Shown: positions 1 through 10,707 of the stretch, one piece after another | How the letters are laid out: each line of letters starts with the position of its first letter | Numbering within the stretch: position 1 is the first letter of the stretch | NCBI GenBank assembly: GCA_034769895.1 | Contig: CM068372.1 | Coordinates: 239,282,343 to 239,346,342 of the forward strand | DNA from: Magicicada septendecula | Lineage: Eukaryota; Arthropoda; Insecta; Hemiptera; Cicadidae | Reading direction: 5' to 3' | DNA length: 64,000 nucleotides | Notes under the pieces: generated by a model | Database searches by the model: none | What the model was told of the DNA's origin: nothing | What the model saw: the letters and a program-made list of their open reading frames with translations, nothing else | Program-made: the position numbers and the translations under genes

Positions 1-141
1 TGAATTTTAAAAGATATTCTTCTGTTATCCCCACTACTTACCTTGTCGTTTTTGTTTTCATTCAATTTATTTGTTCCTCTATTATTCTCTAACTCCATTT
101 CATCTAAACGTGCATGTATTTCATTTATTCATCTATCCAAA

Positions 142-435
142 TTAACATTGTTTTCTGATTTCATTGATATCGTTTTTTAAATCGCTCTTTTGCTCTTTCA
201 GTTCATTAAATTTTACGTTCTGTTCATCAAACTTCATATCAAGTTTATTAAATTTCTCGTCAAATTTGTTATTCTGTATTTCGAAAAGTGTTTGCATTAT
301 GTTTACTATATCATTGTTGTCAGCCCTTTTTGTCGGCACTGGCGTTGAGTGAACGATTTCGTCACTCATAATTTGTGACTCTGTTATACTATTTTGGTTG
401 TCACTGATGCTGACGTTTTCATTCTGGTTTGCCAT
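142..435 (-). pseudogene. coiled-coil gag-like fragment
   Basis: I chose the ATG at 433-435; upstream codons in frame contain no other ATG. The product is about 97 residues: an N-terminal half rich in Ser/Asn/Glu containing an HSTP motif, then a heptad-like run with repeated KFDE/KFNE units, which is a probable coiled coil. The same architecture (EIHSTP motif followed by repeated DEQN-KFNE units) recurs in the minus-strand ORF at 6985-7503, so the two are related copies. Charged coiled coils of this kind are common at the N-terminus of insect LTR-retrotransposon Gag proteins. That assignment is inference, because no zinc knuckle or pol domain follows in the available sequence. The ORF stops at 142 close to the window edge. 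Confidence 0.4.
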
Positions 436-1902
436 ATTGAGAAAAAGAAACAAAACTCTTGTTTAACTATCTTTAGGGAATATAACAGCTCTATTTCTAT
501 CTAATGCACCAACACATAACCTACAATCATCGCTATAACCTATTATGTGTTATGCTGTATTATTTCAGTGCTCCCTCTGTCTCTGCACTCTGGTTCATTT
601 ATATAAAATAATTTCTTATATAAAGTCCCAGTTCAGGGCGGCATTTGTTAATATACACATTTTTGCAATCTTATGTTCTTATTTATTTTAATAATCGTAA
701 ATTAGCATTGTACTCGCCGTACATCCGGTATGACCACGTGGTTTTACCATCAACACTATTTTTATCAATCGGGTCCAGGGCTTCGTTGAACGAAAGGCAG
801 AGACAGTTGGGCTTTCGAAATAACCATATACACAGCATTGGGTTAAACAACTTGTGGTTTTATTCAGATATGCAATTATTAATTTCCATGAAACAAAAAT
901 GGAGTCACCTCCCGACTAAAACAATTAACAAAATGGCGTCGCTACTACTTCCGCCTTCTAAACATATCCACATCTCATTTTAATATTAAATTATCTCTTG
1001 TATTACCTTCATACAAGATCATTTTATTAAACTGTAGTGTTAACTTTAAATTTACTTATTACGTTTACTTATGTTGAAAACACAAACACAAACCAACACC
1101 TCAGAATATGGTTTAGATGCCGGCATTCCTTCACATTCACGCACTCATTTTTACATATCATCCATTGATTATTGGTACATGGTTAATTAATTAAAATTCT
1201 TTGAGCTCATTCATGATTACTATAATTTTGAATTTTGAAACTTCTCTGCAATGTTGTGGTAATGGTTGCTCCTCAGGCGATTTCCATACTTGGTGGCAGG
1301 TGTTCGGCCTAACTTACAGTTTGTCTGTTTCTGAGTGCACTGAATTTAATTTACTTCATTGTTTAACTGTTCACTGGTTTAATTACATTTTTTGATTACA
1401 TTTTTGTAAGTTTAAAGCACTTCTGCTGGCGTTAACTTGCCAGCCAACAATTGAACGTGTATACACTCTGAGTTGATGATAGAGACCGAGAACGGGTCAT
1501 ACGCAAAATCTGCGTATGTAGTAGTGTCATGTCGTCACCGTCTTTTGTTTCATACGTCTGACGCCTGTGTTTTGCGTCAGACTTATGACGTTTTTACTTG
1601 TTTTACTACGTCTCACCATTGTTTTTTCAATTGGTTTTATATAATGTATGCGACCAAACGCACTTAGGCCATGACCGTGGAGCCAATCTACACTGATGAA
1701 ACTGCATCGTGTTGTTAATTATTGGGAGATTTGCCCTAACCATGTTTTTATATTTGAAAATACCATAAATTTACAATAAAATATTTCCTGGTACCATAAT
1801 TCCCTAAGACGGACGTTTGTACCGTCACAAACACAGCTTTTGCCCAGGTTTTATGTAAATATTTTTTGCTATCAATTGTTTTGAAAAACTTAAACTTGCA
1901 CT
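436..1902. other. stretch without recognised gene
   Basis: AT-rich sequence. Short ORFs at 645-983, 1201-1395 and 1473-1667 start at non-ATG codons or lack any recognisable domain, so I regard them as chance. The part just upstream of the gag-like ORF (about 454-640) resembles in style the sequence upstream of the related ORF at 7503 and may be leader or LTR sequence of that retrotransposon family. Confidence 0.4.
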
Positions 1903-2187
1903 TCACAACGATTTTTTAATAGGCTTTTTGTGTTTTTTTAACGGGTCTACACAGATTGTTTGATACTTTTCAAATACGTTTAAAAAGTAGTAGCTGTGAT
2001 GAGAACAGATATTTTTAAATTCACACAAATTGATTCCAGATCTAAGGCGAATCAAATCTTTTTCTTCGTCACTTAATTCAGAAACACATTGTAACTTTTT
2101 TGAAGGTATGTAGATTGTTTGGAAACAGTCGGATTTTTTAAATAGTCCAATGCTACAGGCTTGAATATCTGCCACGCTGTTTTGCAT
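1903..2187 (-). pseudogene. zinc-binding module of an insect repeat-family protein (exon or fragment)
   Basis: ATG at 2185-2187; 94 residues. The sequence has an orderly Cys/His pattern: C at about 11 and 21, CVSELSDEE near 34, a glycine-containing linker, then ICSHH near 60, an aromatic stretch, and CVDPLKKHKK before the end. From memory, a C..DEE..G..L..ICxHH..YL..(Y/F)E..Q..CxDP..xHKK order is the N-terminal part of a multicopy family of uncharacterised arthropod proteins that often also carries a C-terminal cysteine-rich (CXC-like) region, as in the broken gene at 61.3-62.3 kb. No following exon is recognisable here. Treat it as a fragment of a dispersed gene family, not a working gene. 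Confidence 0.4.
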
Positions 2188-3277
2188 ACTTCACAGCTTG
2201 TTATGAAACATTTTTTAAGTATTATTCTTCATATAATACTTCCAAAATATTTTAGTTATTGAAGCAATACATTTATAAAAAAATAATAGTGATATATTAT
2301 TTTTAGTAATTAGCAAAAAAAGGGAGTACTTATTAGAGGGTTTTAAACTGTAAACAAACTGCCAGTACTTACAGATTCAACTGAATTATTGCTAAAAAAA
2401 ACATCCATGCCCTACTTGTACACTCAAATTTACCTTTTCTTCAAAACACAAAGTAAACAAAATAAGTTTATATTCACACGAATTTAAATTATCTTCAAAA
2501 CCCAAAGTAAATTTAAAAAAGTTTATATTATTACTGCCTCAATAACACATAACTTAAAAACATTAATTTAAACAATCTTTAACTAGGAAACAATTAGTCA
2601 CTGTAGGTATGTCCTCACTTAATGAAAGATAGGAACAACTGCAGTAATTCAACTGTAGAGAGGAGCATGTCACCACAGGAAAAGACTCTGTTGAGACAGT
2701 CTTGGTGAGTCATGTAAATTATCAGCAGCACAGCTGAGCTGCTGATAATTCACCAAATCAGAGTACTGAGATTAAAATCTGAGTACTGACCTTTAAATAT
2801 TACTTTTAGTTACCCTCATTATTACATTTCAAACTTACTAGTATATCTTTGAGTTGTTTTTATGCAGTAGGTATTTTAAGACTTTCCCCTAATGCTTGTA
2901 AGTTTGTAAAAGTTATAAAAAATAAAAAGCAAACTAAATTTTACCTTTCCCACGGACTACCTATTTAAAAGCAGTAGTATAGTTTTTTTAGATAGGCCTA
3001 TATAGTTCTTTATTTTGTATTGTAATTAAACATGTTAAAAAGCCAACTATATTTTTTAATTATCTAATAGCCTACATATTTAAGAGTATTTTAAAACAAA
3101 TTTTAGCATTCTATCATGTCCGAGACTCTAGATATTGTGGTTTTCGTAAAATAAAACACCCGTTTCTAAAATTTCTAAAAAATTATATTTAAATATTTTT
3201 AGTTTTTTTGAGGGATTGAAATAGGTTAATAAGAGCATTTTTCGCTGCTTTTAGGTATAACACACAAACTTCCTGCA
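2188..3277. other. stretch without recognised gene
   Basis: Very AT-rich, with no ORF of credible length or composition. A short inverted repeat lies around 2718-2750 (a tract with CAGCAG and CTGCTG around AGCTGAGCT). Nothing else is supported. Confidence 0.4.
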
Positions 3278-3592
3278 AAATTTCATGATGATATCTTGAA
3301 TAGTTTCCAAGAAAAATATTTTTAAATTTGTGAGTGCACGTTAAAGGTGCGATTTCCGAGGCTTCGGATAGCGCCAAATTAAAAAAACTAAAAAATTAAT
3401 TTAAAAAAACTATAAATGATACAGCAAAATATCGGTATGGAGAACCATACATGACTTCGATGTTCTAAAATTTCATGATGATATCTTGAATAGTTTCCAA
3501 GAAAAATATTTTTAAATTTGTGAGTGCATGTTAAAGGTGCGATTTCCGAGGCTTCGGATAGCGCCAAATTAAAAAAACTAAAAAATTAATAA
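3278..3592. repeat. 189-bp-spaced direct duplication with shared hairpin terminus
   Basis: A block of about 120 bp beginning AATTTCATGATGATATCTTG occurs at about 3278-3400 and again, almost identical, at about 3467-3590. Between the copies (about 3434-3466) is the hairpin GTATGGAGAACCATAC followed by ATGACTTCGATGTTCTA. The same hairpin and flank form the terminus of the satellite-bearing elements at 21.88, 33.95 and 54.69 kb. Confidence 0.7.
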
Positions 3593-5596
3593 AAAAAAAC
3601 TAAACGGTAGAGCAAAAAGATTTTGCAGGTGTTATCAGGATTGTAATATAATCAATTGTGTCAAGTTTCATCAAAATCTTAGGAGGTGGGTGTCATGACC
3701 TAGGTGACTTGACATGGAATGACTCATTCACTGTAGTGATTCTTCTTTAATTCATTAAGGTTTACAATCACTGTTGCTAACATATATTAGTTTGGTTCAC
3801 TGGTTATCATTAACACTCCCTACCTACCTCTCACTCTTGGTTTAAATTAGTTTTTTAAAATCTAATTTAAAGCCAGTTTTTTAACATTTCATGGTTGCTT
3901 TTTATATCAGTAAGGTTATTTTAAAATACATAATATTCTAATTCACAAAGTTAGTACTACAACTTTGTATTAAGTTAGTTTTTTGGGCTATTGACATTAG
4001 TCCCTTCAATTCCTTCATCAAGTCTTTACAATTCGAGTCTGTCCTACCCTTTCTTGGTAGTATTTCTATCATCATTATATAATAACAATGGGTTTACCTG
4101 TTTATTACTGGTGGTGTGCTTTCTTTTACATAACTTGGGTAAGACATGTTACTAAATTTGACATATTAGTTGGGTTTTTATTAGTTTACTTTATATTTTA
4201 TAGCCTTTATCTGGCCAATCACTGGGGTTGGGTCATAGTCATTTGTCTGTCAGTCTCGTCTATTCGCTCATTTGTTATCTTTGTCTACTATTTTTCTTTT
4301 TATTTTCTCATTACCTTTGTATCTTTATTGGTAATTATTCTCTAAATTAGTTTACTTCTCTTACAGCTATATTATATTTGTGGATCCCCTATAGGGTCTG
4401 AGTTCTGCAACGTTATAATATATATATATATCCCCCATCCCCCGTTTATTCTTTAACCCATGATACCCCGCATTACAATTTGGTGTAACCCTACACCAGG
4501 CTTCTTGACCAGTGGCCTCATCCCAACCGTAATTACACAAATTTGCATAAATGCTGCATTTACGCCCATGGCTTGTAATGTGGCCAGCACCCTTCCCCAG
4601 ACTGGACTGTAGCGCCCAGTTGCTTCCGCAAGGACTGAAGCGGTTAGGGTGTAAACATTATTTACCCTGTCCTTGCTTCGGCGTTACATTAAATTCAGTC
4701 TTAATGGTAAACAAGTACCAGTAATCCTACTAAAATTATTTACAATTACAAGCCCTTACAACGGTCTACCACCCCATTCGGTGGATAGCCGCTGTTCCAA
4801 AGTTTATGGTAGATTCCCCTGGTTCACCTCCCGGTTAAGTTCTCAGTTACACCAATTTAGAAAATAACAAACTATGATCAGGGTACAATAAACCTGCCCA
4901 TAACTTGTTACTGATAAGCCAAATCCACGGTCAGGGTTCGGTGAAGCCGTGACCACCCGAAAATGGGGAATTGCATTTAAAATATTTAATGTATGTCTTA
5001 TATCTATACACAATTATATTCAAATAAACATTTTATGTTTCACACATGATAAACATAATACAACATAATAAACACTCAAAATGAACATTACCATTATTAC
5101 GTTAACATAAACATCTCAACTCTGAATTTGCATAAAAATTACAAACATTCCAACTTGAATTTCAAATTTGTATTGAATACTCCATTTATCACTCTATAAA
5201 CTCAACTCTGAATGTCTATTACACATTTCAATCATTTAATTTTAATTGTCTACAATTTGTTATCCATTTCAAATCAAAAAATAAATTATTCAAATTCATT
5301 AACCACATTTCCATCTTTTACATTAATTAAACCATCTCAAATTAATTTAATTATATTATTTAAAACCTTGCCAATTAATTTAATCTTCGTACATTGCTTT
5401 CATTTCATTATAAAAATTCCTGACTACATGCTGACAATTATTCAACCCAACAAAATATTATTACTGTCATGACCTACAACTTTATCTACAATATACGTCA
5501 TTTTAAATGTCATTGTTTACCAAAAACTCATTACATATTTTAGCCAAGTATTTAAACCATTAACTGAAATAATTAAATGTTCATTACAACACATAT
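3593..5596. other. stretch without recognised gene
   Basis: No supported gene. A hydrophobic ORF at 4088-4345 is of the kind that T-rich DNA produces by chance. A somewhat GC-richer part at about 4490-4960 has no recognised RNA fold or domain. 4960-5560 is strongly A/T-biased with only low-complexity ORFs. Confidence 0.4.
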
Positions 5597-5866
5597 CTAA
5601 CCTCCATCATCAAAAATTAATCTTGTGTTATTCTTACACATTTCAGTTTTATTTACATACATTATTATATTATCTTTTTTAACATAATGTCCATTTACAT
5701 CTAGTTTATCCATTATACGGTCATAATAATTTATAGGATTATCCCTCATTATTATTTTATCATATGCCATGTCTACTTTAGGTAATGTCGAGTCTCCCTC
5801 AGTATCATCTGTTACCCTTAAACAGGTTATCAATTCACCATTATTTTCATCATCTACTAAACCCAT
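5597..5866 (-). CDS. unrecognised small ORF in retrotransposon debris
   Basis: ATG at 5864-5866; 89 residues, acidic and polar, with no recognised motif. It opens with MGLVDDENN; the gag-like ORF at 6985-7503 ends in IIIMGLV, so this could be the continuation of a related polyprotein from another copy. That link rests on four residues and is weak. The ORF lies on the same strand as both gag-like ORFs. Confidence 0.25.
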   Translation of the reverse strand: MGLVDDENNGELITCLRVTDDTEGDSTLPKVDMAYDKIIMRDNPINYYDRIMDKLDVNGHYVKKDNIIMYVNKTEMCKNNTRLIFDDGG

Positions 5867-5998
5867 TTTATCCCCAGGTAAGTAATTATTATCATCACAA
5901 TGATCATCACAAGGTCAGTCTTTAATTCTATCAACTCTGCATATTTAATTTGTGTATTAACTCTCCATAACCTCTATTTAACTTGAACCACACACACA

Positions 5999-6000
<2 letters not shown>

Positions 6001-6052
<52 letters not shown>
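6001..6052. repeat. (CT)n microsatellite
   Basis: An uninterrupted dinucleotide run of about 52 bp, with shorter CT runs at 6302-6314. Confidence 0.95.
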
Positions 6053-6056
<4 letters not shown>

Positions 6057-6455
6057 ATCACTTTCCCAACCCCATTTCACATTTACATTCCACGCAGAGG
6101 GCAACACAACACACAACATTATTTAAACACCATCTGGCCTTACCAGATACTCAACAACAACTTAGTGGACTATTTGCAGACCCTTTGTCTCCCAAATATC
6201 CTATTGAGGAACTCTTGTCCTCCAACAACACTTGTGAAGTCTTTACTTCACATATACCACAAGGGAAATTTGCCCTCTCCCCACCTAACCTCTTGTCACA
6301 TACTCTCTCTCTCTCAACCCTACTTCACACACTCTCTCGATGTCATCAGTAACTACTATTACCTCACTATTAATTTCTACTCTTATTAAAATTTCATCAT
6401 CACAACTATTATTCAACGTTATCTCACTATTATTAAATGTATCATTAATAGATAC

Positions 6456-6872
6456 AAGACTAACAAACAACTGATTAGCAGACTCCAAACATTCGTGAAC
6501 AGAAGTTTGCGGAATATCCTGAGGATATGGTGGCCACAAGTTATCTCCAATGAAGAGCTGTGGAGAAGAACCCATCAAACACCCATTGACATTGAGATGC
6601 GTCGTAGGAAATGGAAGTGGATTGGGCATACATTACGACGAGATAGAGAGAACATAGCAAGACAAGCCCTGGAATGGAACCCACAAGGTAGCAGGAGAAG
6701 AGGCAGACCAAGGAACACATGGAGGAGGAGTGTAATAGCGGAAGGGATGGAGAAAGGAGGGAAGACCTGGCCCGAGATCAAGACGATGGCGTCGAACAGA
6801 GTCCGGTGGCGGAAGTTCATTGATGCCCTATGCTCCACTTAGGAGATGCAGGAATAATGATGAATGATGATG
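6456..6872 (+). mobile_element. 5'-truncated non-LTR retrotransposon (LINE), 3' end, with 12-bp target-site duplication
   Basis: Reading frame through about 6841 encodes the C-terminal tail of a LINE reverse transcriptase ORF: a VNRSLRNIL and WWPQVISNEELW segment, then RRRKWKWIGHTLRR, RQALEWNPQG, RRRGRPRNTWRR and a W-rich end (WRKFIDALCS). This tail is typical of RTE/CR1-like arthropod elements. After the stop comes a TGA/ATG-rich simple tail (about 6855-6872). Both sides carry the 12-mer ATTAATAGATAC (6444-6455 and 6873-6884), which marks the insertion boundaries. The endonuclease and RT core are absent, so this is a dead-on-arrival insertion. It landed in AT-rich DNA downstream of the gag-like ORF. 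Confidence 0.85.
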
Positions 6873-6984
6873 ATTAATAGATACCCTGATTTCAACTGCC
6901 TCTTTATTATTATTCAATATTATTTCACCCTTGTTATTATGATAATTAACACCATTACTTTGTCAGCTGTCACCTGATTTACAC

Positions 6985-7503
6985 TTAAACTAACCCCATT
7001 ATTATTATATTGTCATCTGTTACTTCGTTATTTTCATTTTCACTACACTTACCTGTATCTATTTTCCCTTCCATTTTCTCAATACTTTGTTTTTGTGACC
7101 CCATGAACTCGTCACAACGCTTATTAAACTGCTTTACTATACTGGTATTTATTTCATTAAATTTTACACTCATATCGTCCCTCAATTCGTTCAATTTAAT
7201 GTTTTGTTCATCTAATTTTCTTTCTAATTTGATATTTTGTTCGTTAAATTTTACGTTCTGTTCATCTAATTTTCCGTTAATATCCCTAGATATGCCTCGT
7301 AAAACACTCATTATATCATTATCATCATCTTTTTTTATAGATTTTGGTGTTGAATGAATTTCAACTACATCCTTTATTTTTGATTCGGTTAAACTGGTCT
7401 CTTTATTTATTACACAAGTTTCTGACTGAATTCCTGACTCACTTATAACAGTTGAGTCAGTCATACTAACATCGTTTTCATTATTTTCCACCTTAAATAT
7501 CAA
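6985..7503 (-). pseudogene. coiled-coil gag-like ORF, paralogue of the one at 142-435
   Basis: About 172 residues if read from the frame start; the first ATG in frame is at about residue 14 (MTDSTVIS), and the position matching the other copy's ATG reads GTG. An acidic Ser/Thr-rich N-terminus carries EIHSTP, then come repeated DEQNVKFNEQN/KLDEQNIKLNE units, then a helical charged C-terminus. It lies on the minus strand just downstream (in that sense) of the LTR-like repeat at 7829-8320, as expected for a Gag behind a 5' LTR. No zinc knuckle is seen. Family-level identification as an LTR-retrotransposon Gag is inference from arrangement and coiled-coil character. Confidence 0.45.
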
Positions 7504-7828
7504 TTATGTTTTCTTTTTAGTCAAATTATATACAAAACTATATACAGTTATAAAAATTTTAAATATTCCCTCCTAAACATAACCTATACTCCTGCATTTA
7601 TGTGTAACATATCAATTATTCAAACTTTAAAGCCGTACCAAATCCTACTTTCTGTGCTTAAAACAGGTCTGATTCATATAATATTTATACGAATATCCTG
7701 GCAGGGTTGCCAGTTGTAAAGTTACAAACTTTTTACAAATTTAATCTGCCAGAATTCTTAACTGTCTTGCGATCTCTATCTCGTAACTTACCTTCAAACG
7801 TCTCACGTACGTTATAACATCGGGAACC

Positions 7829-8320
7829 TGCGCGTGTTTTCTATGCGAGCGCTTCATCTCGATTGAATTACTAGTTTAGGTCGGGTCAGTTAATCGCGCG
7901 GAGTTTACGCGTCGCAACAAAATAGTTCCACCTTTATTCTTTATTTAAGGGGTTAAAGTTTGACCTTTTAATTATCCAAATATATTCTTTATTACAGAAT
8001 TTATTATAGTACACTACTGTGGTCTTGTTTATTTATTTATTTAATATCAATTTACAAGGATTATTAGTTTGTTTATGGGTCGGTATTCAAGTTAATTCCG
8101 GTTAGCGCATGTCTATGCAGGGTTAATTAATAAGGGTTTCCCTATCTGTACACTCGCATTCCCTTTTTTGCCATTAAAGCTCTTTATTAAATATTATTAT
8201 GATTTATGATAGTGATAAAAATTAGTTTAAATGTGTGATTTATTAAAATTTAAATTTCTCAGCTTTTAACATTTCCTATTTCATTATTTATTTTATTTTT
8301 TAATTAAAGAAATCGTCACA
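7829..8320. repeat. LTR-like direct repeat, copy 1
   Basis: This ~490-bp block reappears in the same orientation at 18432-18922 with few substitutions. Copy 1 begins TG (TGCGCGTG) and ends CA (GTCACA), in either strand sense. Just outside its low-coordinate end is GGAACC preceded by GTTATAACATC; a similar segment occurs at about 14452-14471. Read on the minus strand, the repeat ends in CA and is followed by GGTTCCCGATG, then by the gag-like ORF at 7503. It may be a 5' LTR of that retrotransposon or a solo LTR. Confidence 0.65.
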
Positions 8321-8487
8321 TACTCCGCCGCTTAAATCAGACTCCGGATGGGGGAAATATATGTGTTATTTGGTCAGCAGTGTATTGGGAGTATGCTCGG
8401 GGGTTACCGTGTGAAATTTCTCTCACTCGTTTCTCTGTATAAAATTATGAGCTGCATAAGTCACTCTCGACTTGCTTATTCTTATTA

Positions 8488-8491
<4 letters not shown>

Positions 8492-8522
<31 letters not shown>
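8492..8522. repeat. (TA)n microsatellite
   Basis: An alternating TA run of about 30 bp. The rest of 8321-8939 holds nothing recognisable. Confidence 0.9.
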
Positions 8523-8525
<3 letters not shown>

Positions 8526-9163
8526 ACCTTACAGACTAATTCTTATACTACATAAAATTCACACTTTATAAAATATATCGTAAACATACTAAATTCTTCT
8601 TAAATCTACTACTTACGACTACTACCGGGTTTTCCTTTAGTTTGTGAGTTACTCTTGTTATAGAATTACCCATTAAGTAATTTATTACTTATATTCGATG
8701 TCAGCTGAATTCTCACTTTTCTCTACTTTCGATGAATAGAATTCAAGGTTGATCAGGCCTCGTACCTATTTATACGATTAGGTAGCCAATGGTTACTCAA
8801 GTACTCTTTAGCAGTTGAGTACAAAACATATACCTTTTTACTACATTTATTTTCTTTGCACTCTACCATTTCCTTTTTCGTGACAACGCTTTATCTGCGA
8901 AATATGTGTTCTTCTTACATACTTTTGAGTAGAGGGTTCGTACAGGGCTACAGTTACTGGAGTTGAGTATTTTGAATTTGATAAGGACCGCACCATCGGT
9001 ATGATAGCTTGGAGGTTCGCTTATCGATTGCACTACTCGTAGGGTGTGTTTTATACATTACTAAGTCACCGATTTGGTACTTTACTACATTGTTATTATT
9101 ATTTCGCTCATGGTATTTCCGCGATTTCGTTAAGTTTGCTCGTAAATTAGCATGAGCTTCGTT

Positions 9164-9994
9164 TCAGATTTTCTTTATATTTTTATCCCTAATTTCAAGG
9201 GGTAGTAACTCATGTATTTTCCACTTAGTGGATAATGGGTGGATAGGTTTGTATTTAAACAATAATTCGAATGGTGTAGATTTATGTCCTTCATGATAGG
9301 CAGAATTAAAGGCGAATTGTATCCAGGATAGGTTCTGGTCCCAAGACGTATGGTCGTTTGCATGGTAGGCAATTAAAGCAGATTTTAGGTTTCGCAAATA
9401 CTTTTCAGCTATATTACCTTGCGAACGATACTCTGTAGTGGTAATGTGGTCTATCTCTAATTTGAAACACATGTTCCTGAATTCCTTCGACTTAAACTGG
9501 GGTCCGTTATCCGACACTAGATGTACGGGTGTACCGAACTCTTTATATAATCTATTCTGTAATATACTTACTGTAGTCGAAGCTAACGCTCGCCGCATGG
9601 GATACATCCAGATAAATTTGGTGAAAGAATCTACGCAAATGAGTAGCATGGTATTTCCTGATTTAGAACGCGGATAGGGTCCTGAAAAGTCTAAATAAAT
9701 TTTGGAGAACGGGGTAGCAGGAATTTCTGAGATTAATTGACTTATTTGGCTGTTTCTCACTGGTTTGCTGAGTGCACACAACTTACACCTTTTCACGAAA
9801 TTAGCTATCTCACTGTTCATATTTTCCCAGTGATATTCTTTACGAATTCGATGTATCGTTTTATTTATTCCCATATGTGCTCCAATGGTGGAAGAGTGGT
9901 AGTATTCCATCAGCATAGGTTTAATAATATCGGGGGCGATTATTCGTAAATATTTTCCGTTCGCTATTCTATAACATAATACTCTCTTACTCAT
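9164..9994 (-). pseudogene. Ty3/gypsy integrase
   Basis: 277 codons in one frame. The N-terminal HHCC zinc finger is seen as H..H (YYHSSTIGAHMG) then CKLCALSK. The DDE core has D in YLDFSGPYPRS, D in LVSDNGPQF and E in GNIAEKYLRNLK, with the usual spacing. NPAYHE/ST-F-type residues (AYHEGHKSTPFELLFKY) follow, as in gypsy integrases. The frame closes at 9164, but homology-like coding (an LVMYKTHPTSSA segment and a RWCGPYQI segment, the GPY/F-type C-terminal module) continues in another frame to about 8950, so the C-terminus has been lost by frameshift. All catalytic residues are still present. Confidence 0.85.
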
Positions 9995-10284
9995 TATGTA
10001 TTTTTCTGACTTATTTCCTTTGTCAAGTTGTTCTATAATTGGTCTTAAACCAACTGGGCTAAGTCCGTAAATGCAAGAGGAAATTCGGTAATTAAAGTAT
10101 TGATAATCTGTGTTTCTCTACTCTCCTTGTTTTCGTATGTTTTACTAGTCGGCTGGAACATACGTGACAGTGTATCGGCAACTACGTTTTGGGTGCCTCT
10201 AATATGTTGTACTTTGAATTTAAAACAATTTAATCTTAATACCCATCTTCCGATACGACCTAACTGTTTTGGGTGATTTAGTAG

Positions 10285-10698
10285 TCAAGATAATGCTTGA
10301 TTATCTGTTTCTAACAAAAACTCTTTATGTTCTAAAAAGGGTTTGAACTTCTCAAAAGCGAAAACGATAGCTAAACATTCTAATTCGTATGTGGAGTATT
10401 TCTTTTCTTGATCTGTCAGGGTGCGTGAAGCGTAACTAATAGGTAGTCTAGAGTTATCTACTTCCTGATATATTACTGCACGTAGGGCTACACTTGAACT
10501 GTCTGTCTGCACTACAAATGGTTTTGTAAAATCTGCTAATTGTAGTACTGGGGGTGATATGATGCTTTCTTTTAGTTTCTCAAATGCAGTTTGGTGTTGT
10601 ACATTCCATTCAAATTTAGCTCCCTTCTTTCTTAAAGCATTCAGAGGTGCTGCAATTTCGGCTATATGAGGGATATACTTGTGGAAATAATTTATCAT
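10285..10698 (-). pseudogene. Ty3/gypsy RT connection and RNase H domain
   Basis: Starts inside the RT thumb (MINYFHKYIPHIAEIAAPL) and runs into an RNase H domain: VVQTDSSSVALRAVIYQ (first catalytic D), SYASRTLTDQEKKYSTYELE (catalytic E) and LETDNQALS (third catalytic D). It is in the same frame as the RT ORF and is separated from it only by one in-frame TGA at 10705-10707. A second in-frame TGA closes it at 10285, after which the same frame reads on through a recognisable HPKQLGRIGRWVL tail. Both stops look like single point mutations in an otherwise open frame. Confidence 0.85.
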
Positions 10699-10707
10699 GC
10701 CAAAAAA

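Noticed and set aside
4088..4345. Hydrophobic ORF of 85 codons that could look like a membrane protein
   Set aside because: T-rich DNA produces Phe/Leu/Tyr-rich frames by chance; no homology, no neighbours, no promoter evidence.
4480..4960. GC-richer patch that might hold tRNA or snRNA genes
   Set aside because: No cloverleaf, A/B box pair or snRNA consensus could be found by eye.
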